In this document: piece after piece, positions 17,131-28,500 of the stretch
Position numbering within the stretch: position 1 is the stretch's first letter
How the letters are laid out: every line of letters starts with the position of its first letter
From: an uncultured Neomegalonema sp.
Lineage (GTDB): Bacteria; Pseudomonadota; Alphaproteobacteria; Rhodobacterales; Rhodobacteraceae
Assembly (NCBI GenBank): GCA_937928005.1
Contig: CALFVD010000036.1
Span: forward strand, 1 to 38,903
DNA length: 38,903 bases
Direction: 5' to 3'
Made by a program: the position numbers and the translations under genes
Notes under the pieces: generated by a model
Told to the model about the DNA's origin: nothing
The model's input: the letters and a program-made list of their open reading frames with translations, nothing else
Databases searched by the model: none

Positions 17131-18351
17131 TCAGGCGACGGCCCGCGCCAGAGCACATTGAGACCACAGCGAATTCAATGAATTGACCAGATGATCAATA
17201 TCCGCATCCGTGTGCAGCGGCCCCGGCGTGATGCGTAGGCGTTCTGTCCCCTTCGGCACCGTCGGATAGTTGATCGGCTGGATATAGACGCCGCATTTCT
17301 CCAGCAGCACATCCGAGATCATCTTGCATTTCACTGGATCGCCGACCATCACCGGAATGATATGGCTGGGGTTTGGTTGGTGCGGAATGCCAAGCGCATC
17401 AAGGCGGCGGCGCACGGTTGCGACCCGTTCCTGATGCCGCGCCCGCTCCATTTCGCTGCGCTTCAGATGCCGCACGCTCGCGCAGGCACCGGCGGCCACG
17501 GCGGGGGGCAGGGCGGTTGAGAAGATGAATCCGCTCGAAAAGCTGCGCACAAAATCACAGATTGCCGAAGACGCGGCGATATACCCGCCCATCACGCCAA
17601 AGGCTTTGCCCAGCGTCCCCTCAATCACGTCGATTCGGTCCATAAGACCTTCGCGCTCTGCAATTCCGCCCCCGCGCGGGCCATAAAGACCAACGGCATG
17701 GACTTCATCGATATAGGAGAGCGCGCCATGCTTCTCGCAGACATCGAGGATTTCTGCGATAGGCGCGATATCGCCATCCATCGAATATACACTCTCAAAT
17801 GCCACCAGCTTGGCCCGCCCCGGCGCAATCTGCGACAGCTTCGCGTCCAAGTCTTCGGGGTCATTATGCTTCCACAGCATCTTGTTGGCGCGCGAATGGC
17901 GGATACCTTCGATCATCGATGCATGGTTCAGTGAATCCGACAAAACCACGCAATCGGGCAGGCGCGCAGCCAGCGTCCCCAATGCCGCCCAATTCGACAC
18001 ATAACCGGAGGTGAACAGCAGCGCATCTTCCTTACCGTGCAAATCCGCCATCTCGGCTTCAAGCTCGACATGGTGTTTGTTGGTGCCAGAGATATTGCGC
18101 GTGCCGCCTGCACCCGCCCCGCAGGACCGCACCGCATCGCACATGGCATCCTGCACGACAGGATTCTGTCCCATGCCCAGATAATCGTTTGAGCACCAGA
18201 CCGTCACTTCGCCCTGTTCCTTGCCTTCGGCGCAGCGGTATGTCGCGCGAGGGAATCGCCCGGCCTTGCGCTCCAGATTGGCGAATACCCGATAATTGCC
18301 CTGTGCGCGTAGGTCATCAAGGCAGTTATTGAAAAATGCATCGTAGTTCAT
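17131..18351 (-). CDS. hemA: 5-aminolevulinate synthase HemA
   Basis: A 406-residue PLP enzyme that condenses glycine and succinyl-CoA to 5-aminolevulinate, the entry to haem and bacteriochlorophyll (C4 pathway). The PLP lysine is in GTLGKAFG (K249 from this start), and the [14 protein letters not shown] motif with the cofactor Asp precedes it. Two ATGs lie in tandem (18354 and 18351); the first overlaps the puhE stop as ATGATGA and either could be used. It lies between puhE and crtA, so precursor supply is tied to photosystem genes. A second ALA synthase elsewhere is possible, as in Rhodobacter sphaeroides. Confidence 0.96.
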   Translation of the reverse strand: MNYDAFFNNCLDDLRAQGNYRVFANLERKAGRFPRATYRCAEGKEQGEVTVWCSNDYLGMGQNPVVQDAMCDAVRSCGAGAGGTRNISGTNKHHVELEAEMADLHGKEDALLFTSGYVSNWAALGTLAARLPDCVVLSDSLNHASMIEGIRHSRANKMLWKHNDPEDLDAKLSQIAPGRAKLVAFESVYSMDGDIAPIAEILDVCEKHGALSYIDEVHAVGLYGPRGGGIAEREGLMDRIDVIEGTLGKAFGVMGGYIAASSAICDFVRSFSSGFIFSTALPPAVAAGACASVRHLKRSEMERARHQERVATVRRRLDALGIPHQPNPSHIIPVMVGDPVKCKMISDVLLEKCGVYIQPINYPTVPKGTERLRITPGPLHTDADIDHLVNSLNSLWSQCALARAVA

Positions 18352-19163
18352 CATGTATCCCCCGTCCGTGCATGGCCGGAGTCCCACTCCGTCGCCGTCT
18401 CATCAGTGTCCTTTACCGCAAAGATCCAGGTCCACAAGGCCCCATCCCGTACCGGTATCATCATCATCGCGTGTTCAAAAATACCCAATGCCGCGATGGT
18501 ACAAAGTAGCGTGTATGTCGCTTGGGTCAGCGTTCCTGTTGCCGCCTCCCCCGCCATCATTCCAAAATGGACCGCCAGCAAGGTTCCACCAATCAATGAA
18601 ATTGGCAGCAATATAGTCGTTCGTGCCCGCCCAAAGTACGTGGCGAGATAGCGCAGACGGTCGGGCGCAATTTCTTCCGAGAAATTAGCGGCCCCCGCGA
18701 ATAGGTTCAGCTTTGCCGATAGGCGCATGACCCAAAGTGTCCCAAAGGTCAATGGCGCGGCCATCGCTCCCCCCGCCGCTAACATGAGGATCAATAAGCC
18801 CGCCGCGACCAGCAACAATTCGTGGTGGATCAGTGTCCCTGTCGCCAGCCGAAACCGGCTCCATCCGTGCATTCCATCGGGCAGTGGCTCGCGGTTTGGC
18901 CCCGTTACAATGCCGAGCAGGAATAATGCTTCGCACCATCCCCACACCACTATCGCCGCCGTAAACCCGATAAATGCCCCCAGCGGCCCGGTCATGCCCG
19001 CGCTTTCCACGATAGCCGTCAGCGCGATCAACAGCGCGGCGCTCGACACCGCTACCACGGGCTTTACCGTGTGATAGGGCAGGGAGGTGGCAAAGAAGAC
19101 CACCCCCGTGCTTAACCACCACAGGAACACCGCAAATACCGCTGTGAGTATCGTGAATGCCAC
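18351..19163 (-). CDS. puhE: Photosynthetic complex assembly protein PuhE
   Basis: A 270-residue membrane protein of the PuhE (DUF3623) family with about seven hydrophobic segments. The middle [21 protein letters not shown] loop and the later [18 protein letters not shown] stretch are typical. Studies in Rhodobacter link PuhE to reaction-centre levels and bacteriochlorophyll production. The start codon is GTG at 19163, 9 bases after the acsF stop, with AGGGG upstream; no ATG lies in a suitable place. The stop overlaps hemA. Confidence 0.92.
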   Translation of the reverse strand: MAFTILTAVFAVFLWWLSTGVVFFATSLPYHTVKPVVAVSSAALLIALTAIVESAGMTGPLGAFIGFTAAIVVWGWCEALFLLGIVTGPNREPLPDGMHGWSRFRLATGTLIHHELLLVAAGLLILMLAAGGAMAAPLTFGTLWVMRLSAKLNLFAGAANFSEEIAPDRLRYLATYFGRARTTILLPISLIGGTLLAVHFGMMAGEAATGTLTQATYTLLCTIAALGIFEHAMMMIPVRDGALWTWIFAVKDTDETATEWDSGHARTGDT

Positions 19164-19172
19164 GCGCTGCCC

Positions 19173-20276
19173 CTACCAGACCGGTTCGAGACGGCTGAGC
19201 GTCGGTAGCTCGCTCGATTTCACCGGCATTAGGTATAGCCGCGCGAAATTGCCCGCCGCTGCGGCCATCAGCCCGGCGCGCTTGACGCCATTGACGATTC
19301 CCCCCTCACGCTTCGCCGTATCGATGCGGATTGCCAATTCGTTCAGACGGCGGCACCGCTTGAGGAAAGCGGGGTTATCCAGATCGAGCTGTACCGGGAA
19401 GCATTGCTTTGAAATCTCCGATGTAACGCGAAAGACTTCCATATCGTATTCTTCGATATCCACGCCCAGTGCCTTGTGAAAGGCGGGCCGCTGATGATCG
19501 CGCACATACATCGTCGCGAACACCGCACATAGGAAGAACCGAATCCACAGCTTGTTGCGGCCTTTCAGCAAATTGGGATCTGCTCGCATTAGCAACGAGA
19601 ACGCCTCGCCATGCCGAAACTCGTCGTTGCACCATTCCTCGAACCACTTGAAAATCGGATGAAAGCGCCGTTCAGGGTGCTTTTCGAGGTGCCGAAAGAT
19701 CGTGATGTACCGCGCATATCCGATCTTCTCCGACAGGTACGTCGCATAGAAGATGAATTTCGGTTTGAAGAACGTATATTTCTTCGCCTTCGTCAGAAAT
19801 CCTAGATTCACCCCGATACCCGCTTCCTTCAGCGCCTCGTTGATGAAGCCTGCATGGCGCGCTTCGTCCCGGCTCATATAGCTGAATAATTCGCAGATAT
19901 CGGGATTTTTCCCGCGTTTCTTCATTTCCTTGTAGAGGACGCAGCCCGAAAATTCCGCCGTCAGCGACGATACCAGAAAATCGATCAGCTCTTTGCGCAA
20001 TTCAGGTTCCAGCGCGTCGAAATCAATCTCGTCCCAGTCGTCGGTTTTCTTGAAGTGATGCCGGTTCGGGTCTGATTTCATCTCCGCGATCATCACGTCC
20101 CATTCGGCCTGAACGCCGCTTACATCGGTTTTGTCCAGTTCGTCGAAATCGGTTGTGTAGAAGCGCGGTGCGAGCATCGTCGTCTCGCGTGCCATTTCGG
20201 TTGTTTCGTTGATTGGCTCGGCGCGTTTTCTCGCTGCCGGAGACATCATCGGGTCCGTAGCTTGCTGTGCTGTCAT
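19173..20276 (-). CDS. acsF: Aerobic Mg-protoporphyrin IX monomethyl ester cyclase AcsF
   Basis: A 367-residue di-iron oxygenase that closes the fifth ring of bacteriochlorophyll using molecular oxygen. It has the carboxylate-bridged di-iron motif [10 protein letters not shown] (about residues 133-142) and a second acidic/histidine set, [13 protein letters not shown], further on. The N-terminal [12 protein letters not shown] is typical of purple-bacterial AcsF. The oxygen-independent BchE is not in this window, so an aerobic lifestyle is suggested but not proven. It is coupled by a 4-base overlap to the small orf upstream. Confidence 0.96.
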   Translation of the reverse strand: MTAQQATDPMMSPAARKRAEPINETTEMARETTMLAPRFYTTDFDELDKTDVSGVQAEWDVMIAEMKSDPNRHHFKKTDDWDEIDFDALEPELRKELIDFLVSSLTAEFSGCVLYKEMKKRGKNPDICELFSYMSRDEARHAGFINEALKEAGIGVNLGFLTKAKKYTFFKPKFIFYATYLSEKIGYARYITIFRHLEKHPERRFHPIFKWFEEWCNDEFRHGEAFSLLMRADPNLLKGRNKLWIRFFLCAVFATMYVRDHQRPAFHKALGVDIEEYDMEVFRVTSEISKQCFPVQLDLDNPAFLKRCRRLNELAIRIDTAKREGGIVNGVKRAGLMAAAAGNFARLYLMPVKSSELPTLSRLEPVW

Positions 20277-20575
20277 AGCTGTACCTCCTCGGAAAAGCTG
20301 AATTCACACAGCTCCATAAATTCTAGGTCGCCAGTCATCCGTGTCCAGACCCGTTCGACCGCACCGGCTTGTGTTACCGTGGCGGTGCGGCGTTCTGTGA
20401 TCACTTCCCCATAGGCCGCCATGATCGGCGCGCCATGGACCAGCACCTCATCGCCGGGCTGCATAGCGACATCGCCATCCAGTTCCACATGCGCGTGCAG
20501 CGATTCAAATTTATGTGATACCTCGACGGTGCAGGGCACCTCGAACCGTTTCTTCCGAAAAAGCCTCTTGTTCAT
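20273..20575 (-). CDS. Conserved 100-residue protein between puhC and acsF
   Basis: A small soluble protein with no motif I can name. It is basic at the start ([14 protein letters not shown]), then has a central stretch with beta character and an [11 protein letters not shown] segment, and an acidic end ([11 protein letters not shown]). Genes of this size occupy the same place between puhC and acsF in related photosynthesis clusters, and ATGA overlaps on both sides show that it belongs to the operon. A role as a small partner of the cyclase or of assembly is inferred only from position. It does not look like BciE/Ycf54 by eye. Confidence 0.75.
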   Translation of the reverse strand: MNKRLFRKKRFEVPCTVEVSHKFESLHAHVELDGDVAMQPGDEVLVHGAPIMAAYGEVITERRTATVTQAGAVERVWTRMTGDLEFMELCEFSFSEEVQL

Positions 20576-21033
20576 TTCTTATCCCTCCCCAGGGTCAGAA
20601 GACGCCACATGGCGTCGAAGTTCGTATCGCCAAAGCCGCGCAGGTCGATATCCCTGCCCAGTGCTGGTGCGACCAGTGCGAGCCGGTCCCCTTCTCTGCG
20701 AACGATATGGTAGATCGCGTCGTTTGGTACCCCTGCCATCCGCCTTTCATAGTTAAAACCGCGCAAGATGCCGTTCAGAAAGCCTGCCTGCTCTTGCGCC
20801 ATAATGCCTGCTTCTGTTCCATCGGCTTCCAAAATCTGCACTGATCCGTCTTCCCGTGGAACAAAACGTAGCGCACGCTCTTCGATCACCGCACCCTGCG
20901 GCACTGTGACCCGGCCCACATCCGCGTATTTACTAACCGATGCCGCCACCAGCGATGCCGCCAACAACGCCCCCGCGCCGAATATGAAGAAACGGGGGAC
21001 GTTGATGTCATGGTGGTTGTGGTGAACGGTCAT
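20572..21033 (-). CDS. puhC: Photosynthetic complex assembly protein PuhC
   Basis: A 153-residue protein with one N-terminal membrane helix (about residues 13-33, after a histidine-rich start MTVHHNHHDINVPR) and a periplasmic domain. PuhC affects the organisation and amount of the RC-LH1 core complex in Rhodobacter. The longer open frame to 21279 overlaps puhB and is rejected; the ATG at 21033 follows the puhB stop by 16 bases. The GFLNGILRGFNYERR region is characteristic. Coupled by overlap to the small orf downstream. Confidence 0.92.
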   Translation of the reverse strand: MTVHHNHHDINVPRFFIFGAGALLAASLVAASVSKYADVGRVTVPQGAVIEERALRFVPREDGSVQILEADGTEAGIMAQEQAGFLNGILRGFNYERRMAGVPNDAIYHIVRREGDRLALVAPALGRDIDLRGFGDTNFDAMWRLLTLGRDKK

Positions 21034-21049
21034 CGGTTTTGCTCCGGTA

Positions 21050-21712
21050 TCAGGCAGGCAGGGCCGTGCCATGTGGCGCGCGCGTTGGGGTATTGATTGT
21101 CGTTCGGTCATCGGCGAGATATTCGACCGGCTGATCGTGATAATCCGCCATCGCCGAGGCAAGGATACCCGCCACAGCACCAGCATCCGCCAGACCGCGT
21201 AGCATCGGCTGCGGGCGCTTGAACTCGCCGGGCCGAACATGCGGCCACAGCATGACATACGAGAATGTCTCGTCGCCAATTACGTTCAGCGGAATATCGC
21301 CACTGCCATTCGGATGCTGGCGCAATGATGCCGACCCGATCAGGGCAAATGGCACGTTGATCGTCATCGACAGGGCGATGCCAAACCGTAGCACCACACG
21401 CTTGTTCGTAATCGTATACGCCGTTGTCACTGCCGTCGCCCAAGCAAGGAGGGTCAGTACGGCTAGTGCCAGCAGAAGGGCGGGCAGGACCGCAAAGCCA
21501 GAGGCGACAGCTTCGCCCATTGGCGCGGCACCATATTTGTTCAAAAACAACATCACGCCGAAAAAGGTGAACCATCCCACCACGAACCGTGAGCGGAATA
21601 CCCGCCGCAGGACCACGCGCCAGTCTGGCGTACCCTGCCACAGGATCTCTTCCCCTTCGGGCAGCGCCCCCGGCAGACCCCGGATCGTCTCGATTCCATC
21701 GTAATCGTTCAT
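21050..21712 (-). CDS. puhB: Photosynthetic complex assembly protein PuhB
   Basis: A 220-residue membrane protein needed for efficient reaction-centre assembly. Residues 20-30 (GEEILWQGTPDW) open a bacterial PH-like domain, followed by two membrane segments (about 42-58 and 68-95) and TAYTITNKRVVLRFG. The ATG at 21712 overlaps the puhA stop as ATGA. Normal length for the family. Confidence 0.93.
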   Translation of the reverse strand: MNDYDGIETIRGLPGALPEGEEILWQGTPDWRVVLRRVFRSRFVVGWFTFFGVMLFLNKYGAAPMGEAVASGFAVLPALLLALAVLTLLAWATAVTTAYTITNKRVVLRFGIALSMTINVPFALIGSASLRQHPNGSGDIPLNVIGDETFSYVMLWPHVRPGEFKRPQPMLRGLADAGAVAGILASAMADYHDQPVEYLADDRTTINTPTRAPHGTALPA

Positions 21713-22479
21713 ATCAAAGGGTCACTCCGTTCTTGCGTGGCGTAGAAGGTGCCAGCGCCGAAATACGCGGTGATCTTGTCTTCTTCGAGCAGGGTGACGG
21801 TATCGGCATCCTTGCGGCCCGGAATACCCGCAAAATGGCCGGACATCAGCGATTTAACCTTCACTTCGGGCTTCCATATCCCAAACTTAGCCAATCGCCC
21901 GCCAACCCGTGCCAGCGTCATTGGCACCAGCGCGCCGTCCACTTCCAGATAGCGAATGATCTGTTCCTCGCGGTCAATCCAGATATCGCTGACCTCGCCG
22001 ACCACCTCGCCATCCCCGGCAATAACGGGCAGGCCGCGTGGATCACGATCCGCTTTAACCACTTCAAAGTCGGGCATGGCGCGCATCGGCGAAATCTTCG
22101 GATCACCATGATATGTCATCAACACCCTATCTGCACGGGGTGCCCAAGCACCGGGGCCGAACTCGGCTTTCATCGGATCACCTGTTGGGGCCAGCGGCGC
22201 ACCGCCAAACCCTGCCACTTCGCGGGCATTGGCCGGATCGCTGAAATCTTCGGCGCGCGGCGCAAAGGTATCCTCGCCGTCGCGTAGCTGGAACCGTTTA
22301 GGTTCGGGCAGGCCGATGATGCTTTCGGTCATTGGTCTACCGGTTGCCTCTGATATTGCCGGAAATCCCTCGCGCGTGCTCTCTCGGTTCAGATAAAACA
22401 CGAGGCCGAAGAAGAAGATCCAAAACAGATAGAGGACTACCAGCGCCAGATCGATATGGTCGGACAGGCCAATAATCAT
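21709..22479 (-). CDS. puhA: Photosynthetic reaction centre H subunit PuhA
   Basis: A 256-residue protein: one membrane helix (about residues 10-30, ending in FYLNRESTREGFP) and a cytoplasmic PRC-barrel domain (about 135-215). It caps the L and M subunits, which are encoded elsewhere, and tunes proton uptake at the quinone QB. The frame also opens at a TTG (22482), but the ATG at 22479 has a GGAGG site 7 bases away. This strong ribosome site, in an operon of mostly overlapping genes, suggests high independent translation. It follows lhaA by 19 bases. Confidence 0.96.
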   Translation of the reverse strand: MIIGLSDHIDLALVVLYLFWIFFFGLVFYLNRESTREGFPAISEATGRPMTESIIGLPEPKRFQLRDGEDTFAPRAEDFSDPANAREVAGFGGAPLAPTGDPMKAEFGPGAWAPRADRVLMTYHGDPKISPMRAMPDFEVVKADRDPRGLPVIAGDGEVVGEVSDIWIDREEQIIRYLEVDGALVPMTLARVGGRLAKFGIWKPEVKVKSLMSGHFAGIPGRKDADTVTLLEEDKITAYFGAGTFYATQERSDPLI

Positions 22480-22498
22480 CAAAACACCTCCAGAATGG

Positions 22499-23932
22499 TC
22501 AGTTCGGGAATTCGGGAATGCCGAATTTTGCCGATGGTTGTGCCGTTTCTGTCCCTTGGAATTTTGCTAAGGGTCCAATCACGACGAGGGTGAGAAAAAG
22601 AAGTAGAATTTCAGTGTGGTAGACAATTGAGTAGCCGATATCGGGCCGCATGAACGCCTCGCCCAGCGTGCCCGCCTCTGCCATGCTCTGCACGGTGTCG
22701 CGGATGATGCCACCAAGGGCGATACCGCCCCCTGCTGCGCTCGCCTGCACCGCGCCCCATACGCCCAGCGCCATGCCGGAATTCGTATCCTTGGCCAGCG
22801 CCATTGCCGCCGTCAGCGCGCCGACCGCGAACAATCCACTGCCCAGCCCGATCATTACGGTGCCCGCACGGAATATCATTGCCGATTCCAGCGGGGCCGA
22901 GAAGATCACCGCCGAAAAGCCCGGAATACCCGCAACTGCGCCCAGCGCCGCCAGTCGATACGCATCGCCGCCCTTGGCCAGATACCGTGCCGCCAACCCA
23001 AATCCGGCGAGCGTACCCAACGCCAGCAGCGCCGTCAGAAACGTTGTCGCCGAAACGCTCAGGCCAAGGATTTCCCCGCCATACGGCTCCAGTAGCACAT
23101 CCTGCATCCCAAACGCCGCCGTGCCGAGGCCCACGGCCAATAGCACGCGCGAAACCTGCCCTTCGCTCGTGAACGTCTTCCAGCTTGTCCGAAAGCTCTC
23201 GCGCTCGCGATCATGGCGCGTCAGATTCGGGCGGCGTACTTCTTGTCGCCATAGCGCAATGACATTGACCACCAGCGTAAACACCGCTGCGCCCTGAATG
23301 ACCTGAACCATCCGCAATTGACTAAAGCTTTCGAGCAGCAGGCCAAAAACAATGGCGCTAAAGATCATCCCGATCAGCAGCATCACATAAAGCAGCGCCA
23401 CGACACGTGGGCGGCTTTCTTCAGGGGCTAAATCGGTTGCCAGCGCCAATCCGGCGGTCTGCGTCGTGTGTAGCCCTAAGCCCACCAGCAAAAACGCCAA
23501 TGCTGCGCCTGCATGGCCGATCCACGCGGGGCCAGTCGTGTCCCCTGATAGCAGGAACAGCGCAAACGGCATGATTGCCAATCCGCCAAATTGCAGAAGC
23601 GAGCCAAACCAAAGATACGGTACGCGCCGCCACCCGATAAACGAGCGATGCATGTCCGACCGATGCCCGATCAACGCCCGAAAAGGTGCGACCAGCAACG
23701 GGATCGAAATCATCAGCGCCACCAGCCATGTCGGCACGCCCATCTCGACGATCATTACCCGGTTCAGCGTGCCGTTCAGCAGAACGACGGCCATCCCGAC
23801 CGTCACCTGAAACAGCGACAATCGCAGCAATTGGGCCAAAGGCAGGTCGTCACTCGCCGCATCCGCAAAGGGCAGCATTGAGCGCGAAGCCTTGCGCCAG
23901 TCCGGCGCGATATATCGGCCCAACCCCATCAT
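22499..23932 (-). CDS. lhaA: LhaA, PucC-family light-harvesting 1 assembly protein
   Basis: A 477-residue polytopic membrane protein with about 12 helices, of the PucC branch of the major facilitator superfamily. LhaA assists assembly of the LH1 antenna, probably by delivering bacteriochlorophyll. Landmarks are LNRVMIVEMGVP (about residues 56-67), an RALIGHRSDMHRS loop and FGMQDVLLEPYGGEILGLS in the second half. Two ATGs lie at the start (23932 and 23929) and the gene overlaps the bchM stop. It is a paralogue of the gene at 36126-37436. Confidence 0.94.
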   Translation of the reverse strand: MMGLGRYIAPDWRKASRSMLPFADAASDDLPLAQLLRLSLFQVTVGMAVVLLNGTLNRVMIVEMGVPTWLVALMISIPLLVAPFRALIGHRSDMHRSFIGWRRVPYLWFGSLLQFGGLAIMPFALFLLSGDTTGPAWIGHAGAALAFLLVGLGLHTTQTAGLALATDLAPEESRPRVVALLYVMLLIGMIFSAIVFGLLLESFSQLRMVQVIQGAAVFTLVVNVIALWRQEVRRPNLTRHDRERESFRTSWKTFTSEGQVSRVLLAVGLGTAAFGMQDVLLEPYGGEILGLSVSATTFLTALLALGTLAGFGLAARYLAKGGDAYRLAALGAVAGIPGFSAVIFSAPLESAMIFRAGTVMIGLGSGLFAVGALTAAMALAKDTNSGMALGVWGAVQASAAGGGIALGGIIRDTVQSMAEAGTLGEAFMRPDIGYSIVYHTEILLLFLTLVVIGPLAKFQGTETAQPSAKFGIPEFPN

Positions 23933-24623
23933 CGATGCACCATCTCCTGCGCGCAGGATTGGTAGAAGCCACTCTTGATCCGCTGGGTCCGTACTTCGCG
24001 CCAGTCTTCAAGCGCGGGGTCGCGGGCCAGTCGCTCCATCAAGTCATCGCGTGAAACCGGCACGATCCGGGGCGAGCGGTCGCCACGCGGGAATAGTTTA
24101 CCGACCGTATGCATGACCGTTAGCGCGGGCGTGCGTGGCGCATAGGTGAACGCCATTGTTCCCCGCGTCCTCTCGCCTAGTGCCGCTACCGCGCGTACCA
24201 CGTCGGCTGGCGCGTAATGGATCAGCGAATCCATCGCCATTACATGATCAAACCGCCCCAGATTGGGCGACAGCATATCGCCCGTCATAAACGTGATCCG
24301 CTCCGCTAGTTCATCGGGCGTGCGCGTCTTCGCAATCTCGATCAACGATCCGGCGATATCGACGCCCACGACCGTCGCCCCCCTTGATGCCGCCTCAATG
24401 GACAAGGCGCCCGTGCCACATCCCGCATCCAACAGGCGCAGCCCGGTCATATCTTCGGGCAGCCAGGACAGTAGCGTCTCGCGCATTGCGTCCCGCCCCG
24501 CCCGCACCGTCTGGCGCACTTTCGAGACTGGCGCGTCTGAGGTCAGCCGCTTCCACGTATCCGACGCCGTACGATCGAAATACGTTTCCAACTCGCCTTT
24601 GCGATGATCGTAGGTATCCGTCA

Positions 24624-24624
<1 letters not shown>
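23929..24624 (-). CDS. bchM: Mg-protoporphyrin IX O-methyltransferase BchM
   Basis: A 231-residue SAM-dependent methyltransferase that methylates Mg-protoporphyrin IX on the C13 propionate before ring closure by AcsF. The SAM motif LLDAGCGTGALSIEAA and the following VVGVDIAGSLIEIA lie at about residues 63-95. A frame start at TTG (24627) is possible, but the ATG at 24624 shares its A with the bchL stop (TGATG), the usual coupling form. Normal length for the family. Confidence 0.95.
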
Positions 24625-25565
<941 letters not shown>

Positions 25566-28500
25566 TTATGCGGCGACCCCTTCGAGCCGGTCCTCCAGCG
25601 CCTCACCAGCGGCGCGCAGCGCCTCCAGCGTTGCGGGATCTGGGGTCCAGTAATTACGTTCATGGGCTTCGATCAGACGGTTCGCCATCCGCACCGAAGC
25701 TTTTGGGTTCAGGTCGGCGAGGCGCTCGCGCATTTCCTCGTCCAACACGAATGTCTGTGTCAGTTGTTGGTAGACCCAAGGGGCCACCTCATCCGTCGTG
25801 GCCGACCAGCCCATCGTATTGGTGACGTGGCTTTCAATCTGCCGCACGCCCTCATGGCCATGTTTCAGCATCCCCTCATACCATTTGGGGTTCAGCGCAC
25901 GGCTGCGCGTTTCTAGCGAAACCTGTTCGGCCAGCGTCCGTACCGTGCCCTCGCCGCGCGTCTGGTCGCCGATATAAACTGGCGCATGCGTGCCCTTGGC
26001 CTTCTTCACCGCACGGCCGATGCCGCCCAGCGTATCGAAGTAATGGTCGATGGTGGTCACGCCCAGCTCGACGGATTCAAGGTTCTGATATGCCAGATCG
26101 ACCGTCCCCAGCGTACTGGCCAGCATTCCCGGCTGCTGCGCCGCTTTCCCGTCGCGGCCATAGGCAAAGCATTTCCGCTTCGAGAACGCATCCGCCAGCT
26201 CGTCTTCTTCTGACCATGCGCCGGAATCGATCAACTGGTTGACGTTTGAGCCATACGCCCCTTCGGCATTCGAGAAGACCCGTAGAGCCGCCGTTTCCAT
26301 ATCACAGCCATGCTCTTCCATATGCGCCAGCGCGTGCGCCCGGATGAAATTTTGCTCTAGCGGCTCGTCAGCGGTCGCCGCCAGATATGCGGCCTCGGCC
26401 AACATCTTCGATTGCAGCGGTAGAAGATCACGGAAAATACCGGAAAGCGTCGCGACCACATCAATCCGGGGCCGCCCCAGCGTTTCCAGATCGAGCAGTT
26501 CCGCACCAGCCAACCGGCCATAACTGTCAAAGCGCGGCACGGCCCCCATCAGCGCGAGAACCTGCGCAATCGGCGCGCCCTCATTCTTCAGATTGTCGGT
26601 CCCCCACAGCACTATCGCCACTGTTTCCGGCAGGTTTTGCCCCGTCTCAACATGCCGCGCAATCAGGCGATCAGCCTGTTTCGCGCCATCCGCAATGGCA
26701 AAGGCGGAGGGCAGACGGAAGGGATCAAACCCATGCACATTGCGCCCCGTGGGCAGGATATCGGGCGTCCGTAACAGGTCGCCCCCCGGTGCGGGCCGAA
26801 TGAAACCACCATCCAGCGCATGTAGCAGCGCGGGTATCTCGTGATCTTCGGCGAGCATCAGCGCCACGCTCGCCGCCTCTGCGCCGCCTTCGACCGTCTC
26901 GCCACCCACGATCCGCACCAGCGCATCCCGGTCAAGCCGCTCCCCACCGTGCGCCTCTTCCATCGCGTCCAGTGTGTCAATCCGTTCCTCGTCTGAGGGT
27001 GCTTCGCCCAGCACATGCAGGCCATGCGGGATCAGCGTGTATTCCAGCTCTAATATCTGCGCCGATAGCGCCGAAATCTCCGCATCGCCGAACGCATCCT
27101 CCATTGCTGCCAGATCGACCTCGACCGCCTGCGCATGGATCAAATCGGCCAATCCTGCCAATTCCTCGACCTGCGCCGGATCAGTCTTGCGCCAGCGGTC
27201 GATGCTCGATTTCAGATCGACCAATCCTTTATAAAGACCGGCGGTCGCCACGGGTGGCGTCAGATAGCTGACCAGCGTGGCCGCGCTCCGCCGCTTCGCC
27301 AGCATCCCTTCGGAGGGGTTATTGGCGGCATAGAGATAGATGTTCGGCAGGTCGCCGATCAACCGATCCGGCCAGTCCGTCGCGCTCAGGCCGGTTTGGC
27401 GGCCCGGCATGAATTCCAGCGCGCCATGGGTGCCGAAATGCAGCACGGCATTCGCGCCGAAATCATTGCGCATCCAGCGATAGAACGCTGTGAACGCATG
27501 GGTTGGCGCGAAACTGCCCTCAAACAAAAGGCGCATCGGATCGCCTTCATATCCAAAGGCAGGTTGCACCCCGACGAAGACATTCCCGAACTCGGCCCCC
27601 ATCACAAAGATATCGCGCCCGTTCGTCTGATGCCGTCCCGGCGCCGCGCCCCACTGTGCCTCGATTTCGGCCAGATACGGCTCGTTTCGTACGTAATCAT
27701 CCGCCGAGATCGTCGCGCCGACATTCGCATCCGTGCCGTATTGTGCGGCATTCCCTTCGAGGACCGCCGAACGCAACGCCTCGACGTTTTTGGGCACCTC
27801 GACCGAATACCCCTCACGCTTCATCGCGCACAGGGTATTGAACAGCGATTCGAACACGCCAAGAAAAGCCGCCGTCCCCGTTGCCCCGGCATTGGGCGGG
27901 AAATTGAACAGCACGACCCCAACCTTGCGCTCCGCCAGCTTGGCCTTGCGCAGCGCCACCAGCTTTGCGACCCGCGCGGCCAGCATCTCCGCCCGTTCGG
28001 GACAGCTTTGCATGGCCCGCCGCGCCGTTACCGCGCCGATGCATCCGCGCGCACAGCCCTGACAGGCATCGCCCGACCCGTTCGAGCGCCCGCCGAACAC
28101 CATCGGCCCGCTTGCTCCGTCGATTTCGGGTATCGCAACCATCATCGTCGCCTCAATGGGCGAGAGGCCGCGCGTTGATGCTCCCCATTCTTCGATCGAC
28201 TGAAATTCCAATGCATGTGCCGCCAAGTAAGGCACATCCATCGCCGCCAACGCATCCTCGGCGGCCTTGCTGTCGTTATAGGCAGGGCCACCAACCAGCG
28301 AAAACCCGGTCAGTGACACCACAACATCGACCGTCGCCCGCCCGTCCTTCATCAAAAATGCATCCAGCGCAGGCCGCGAATCCAGCCCCGTTGCGAAGAC
28401 CGGCACGACATCCAGCCCCGCTGCCTCCATCGCCCGGATTGCCCCGTCGTAATGCCCTGCATCGCCGCTCAGCAGATACGACCGCATCAACACCAGCCCC

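Noticed and set aside
21034-21279. Longer N-terminus for puhC
   Set aside because: It is antiphase reading of puhB; the histidine-rich start at 21033 is followed directly by the membrane helix.
27135-28178. 347-residue open frame on the opposite strand of bchH
   Set aside because: It is Arg/His/Pro rich, has no recognisable domain and mirrors the codon bias of bchH; a shadow frame.
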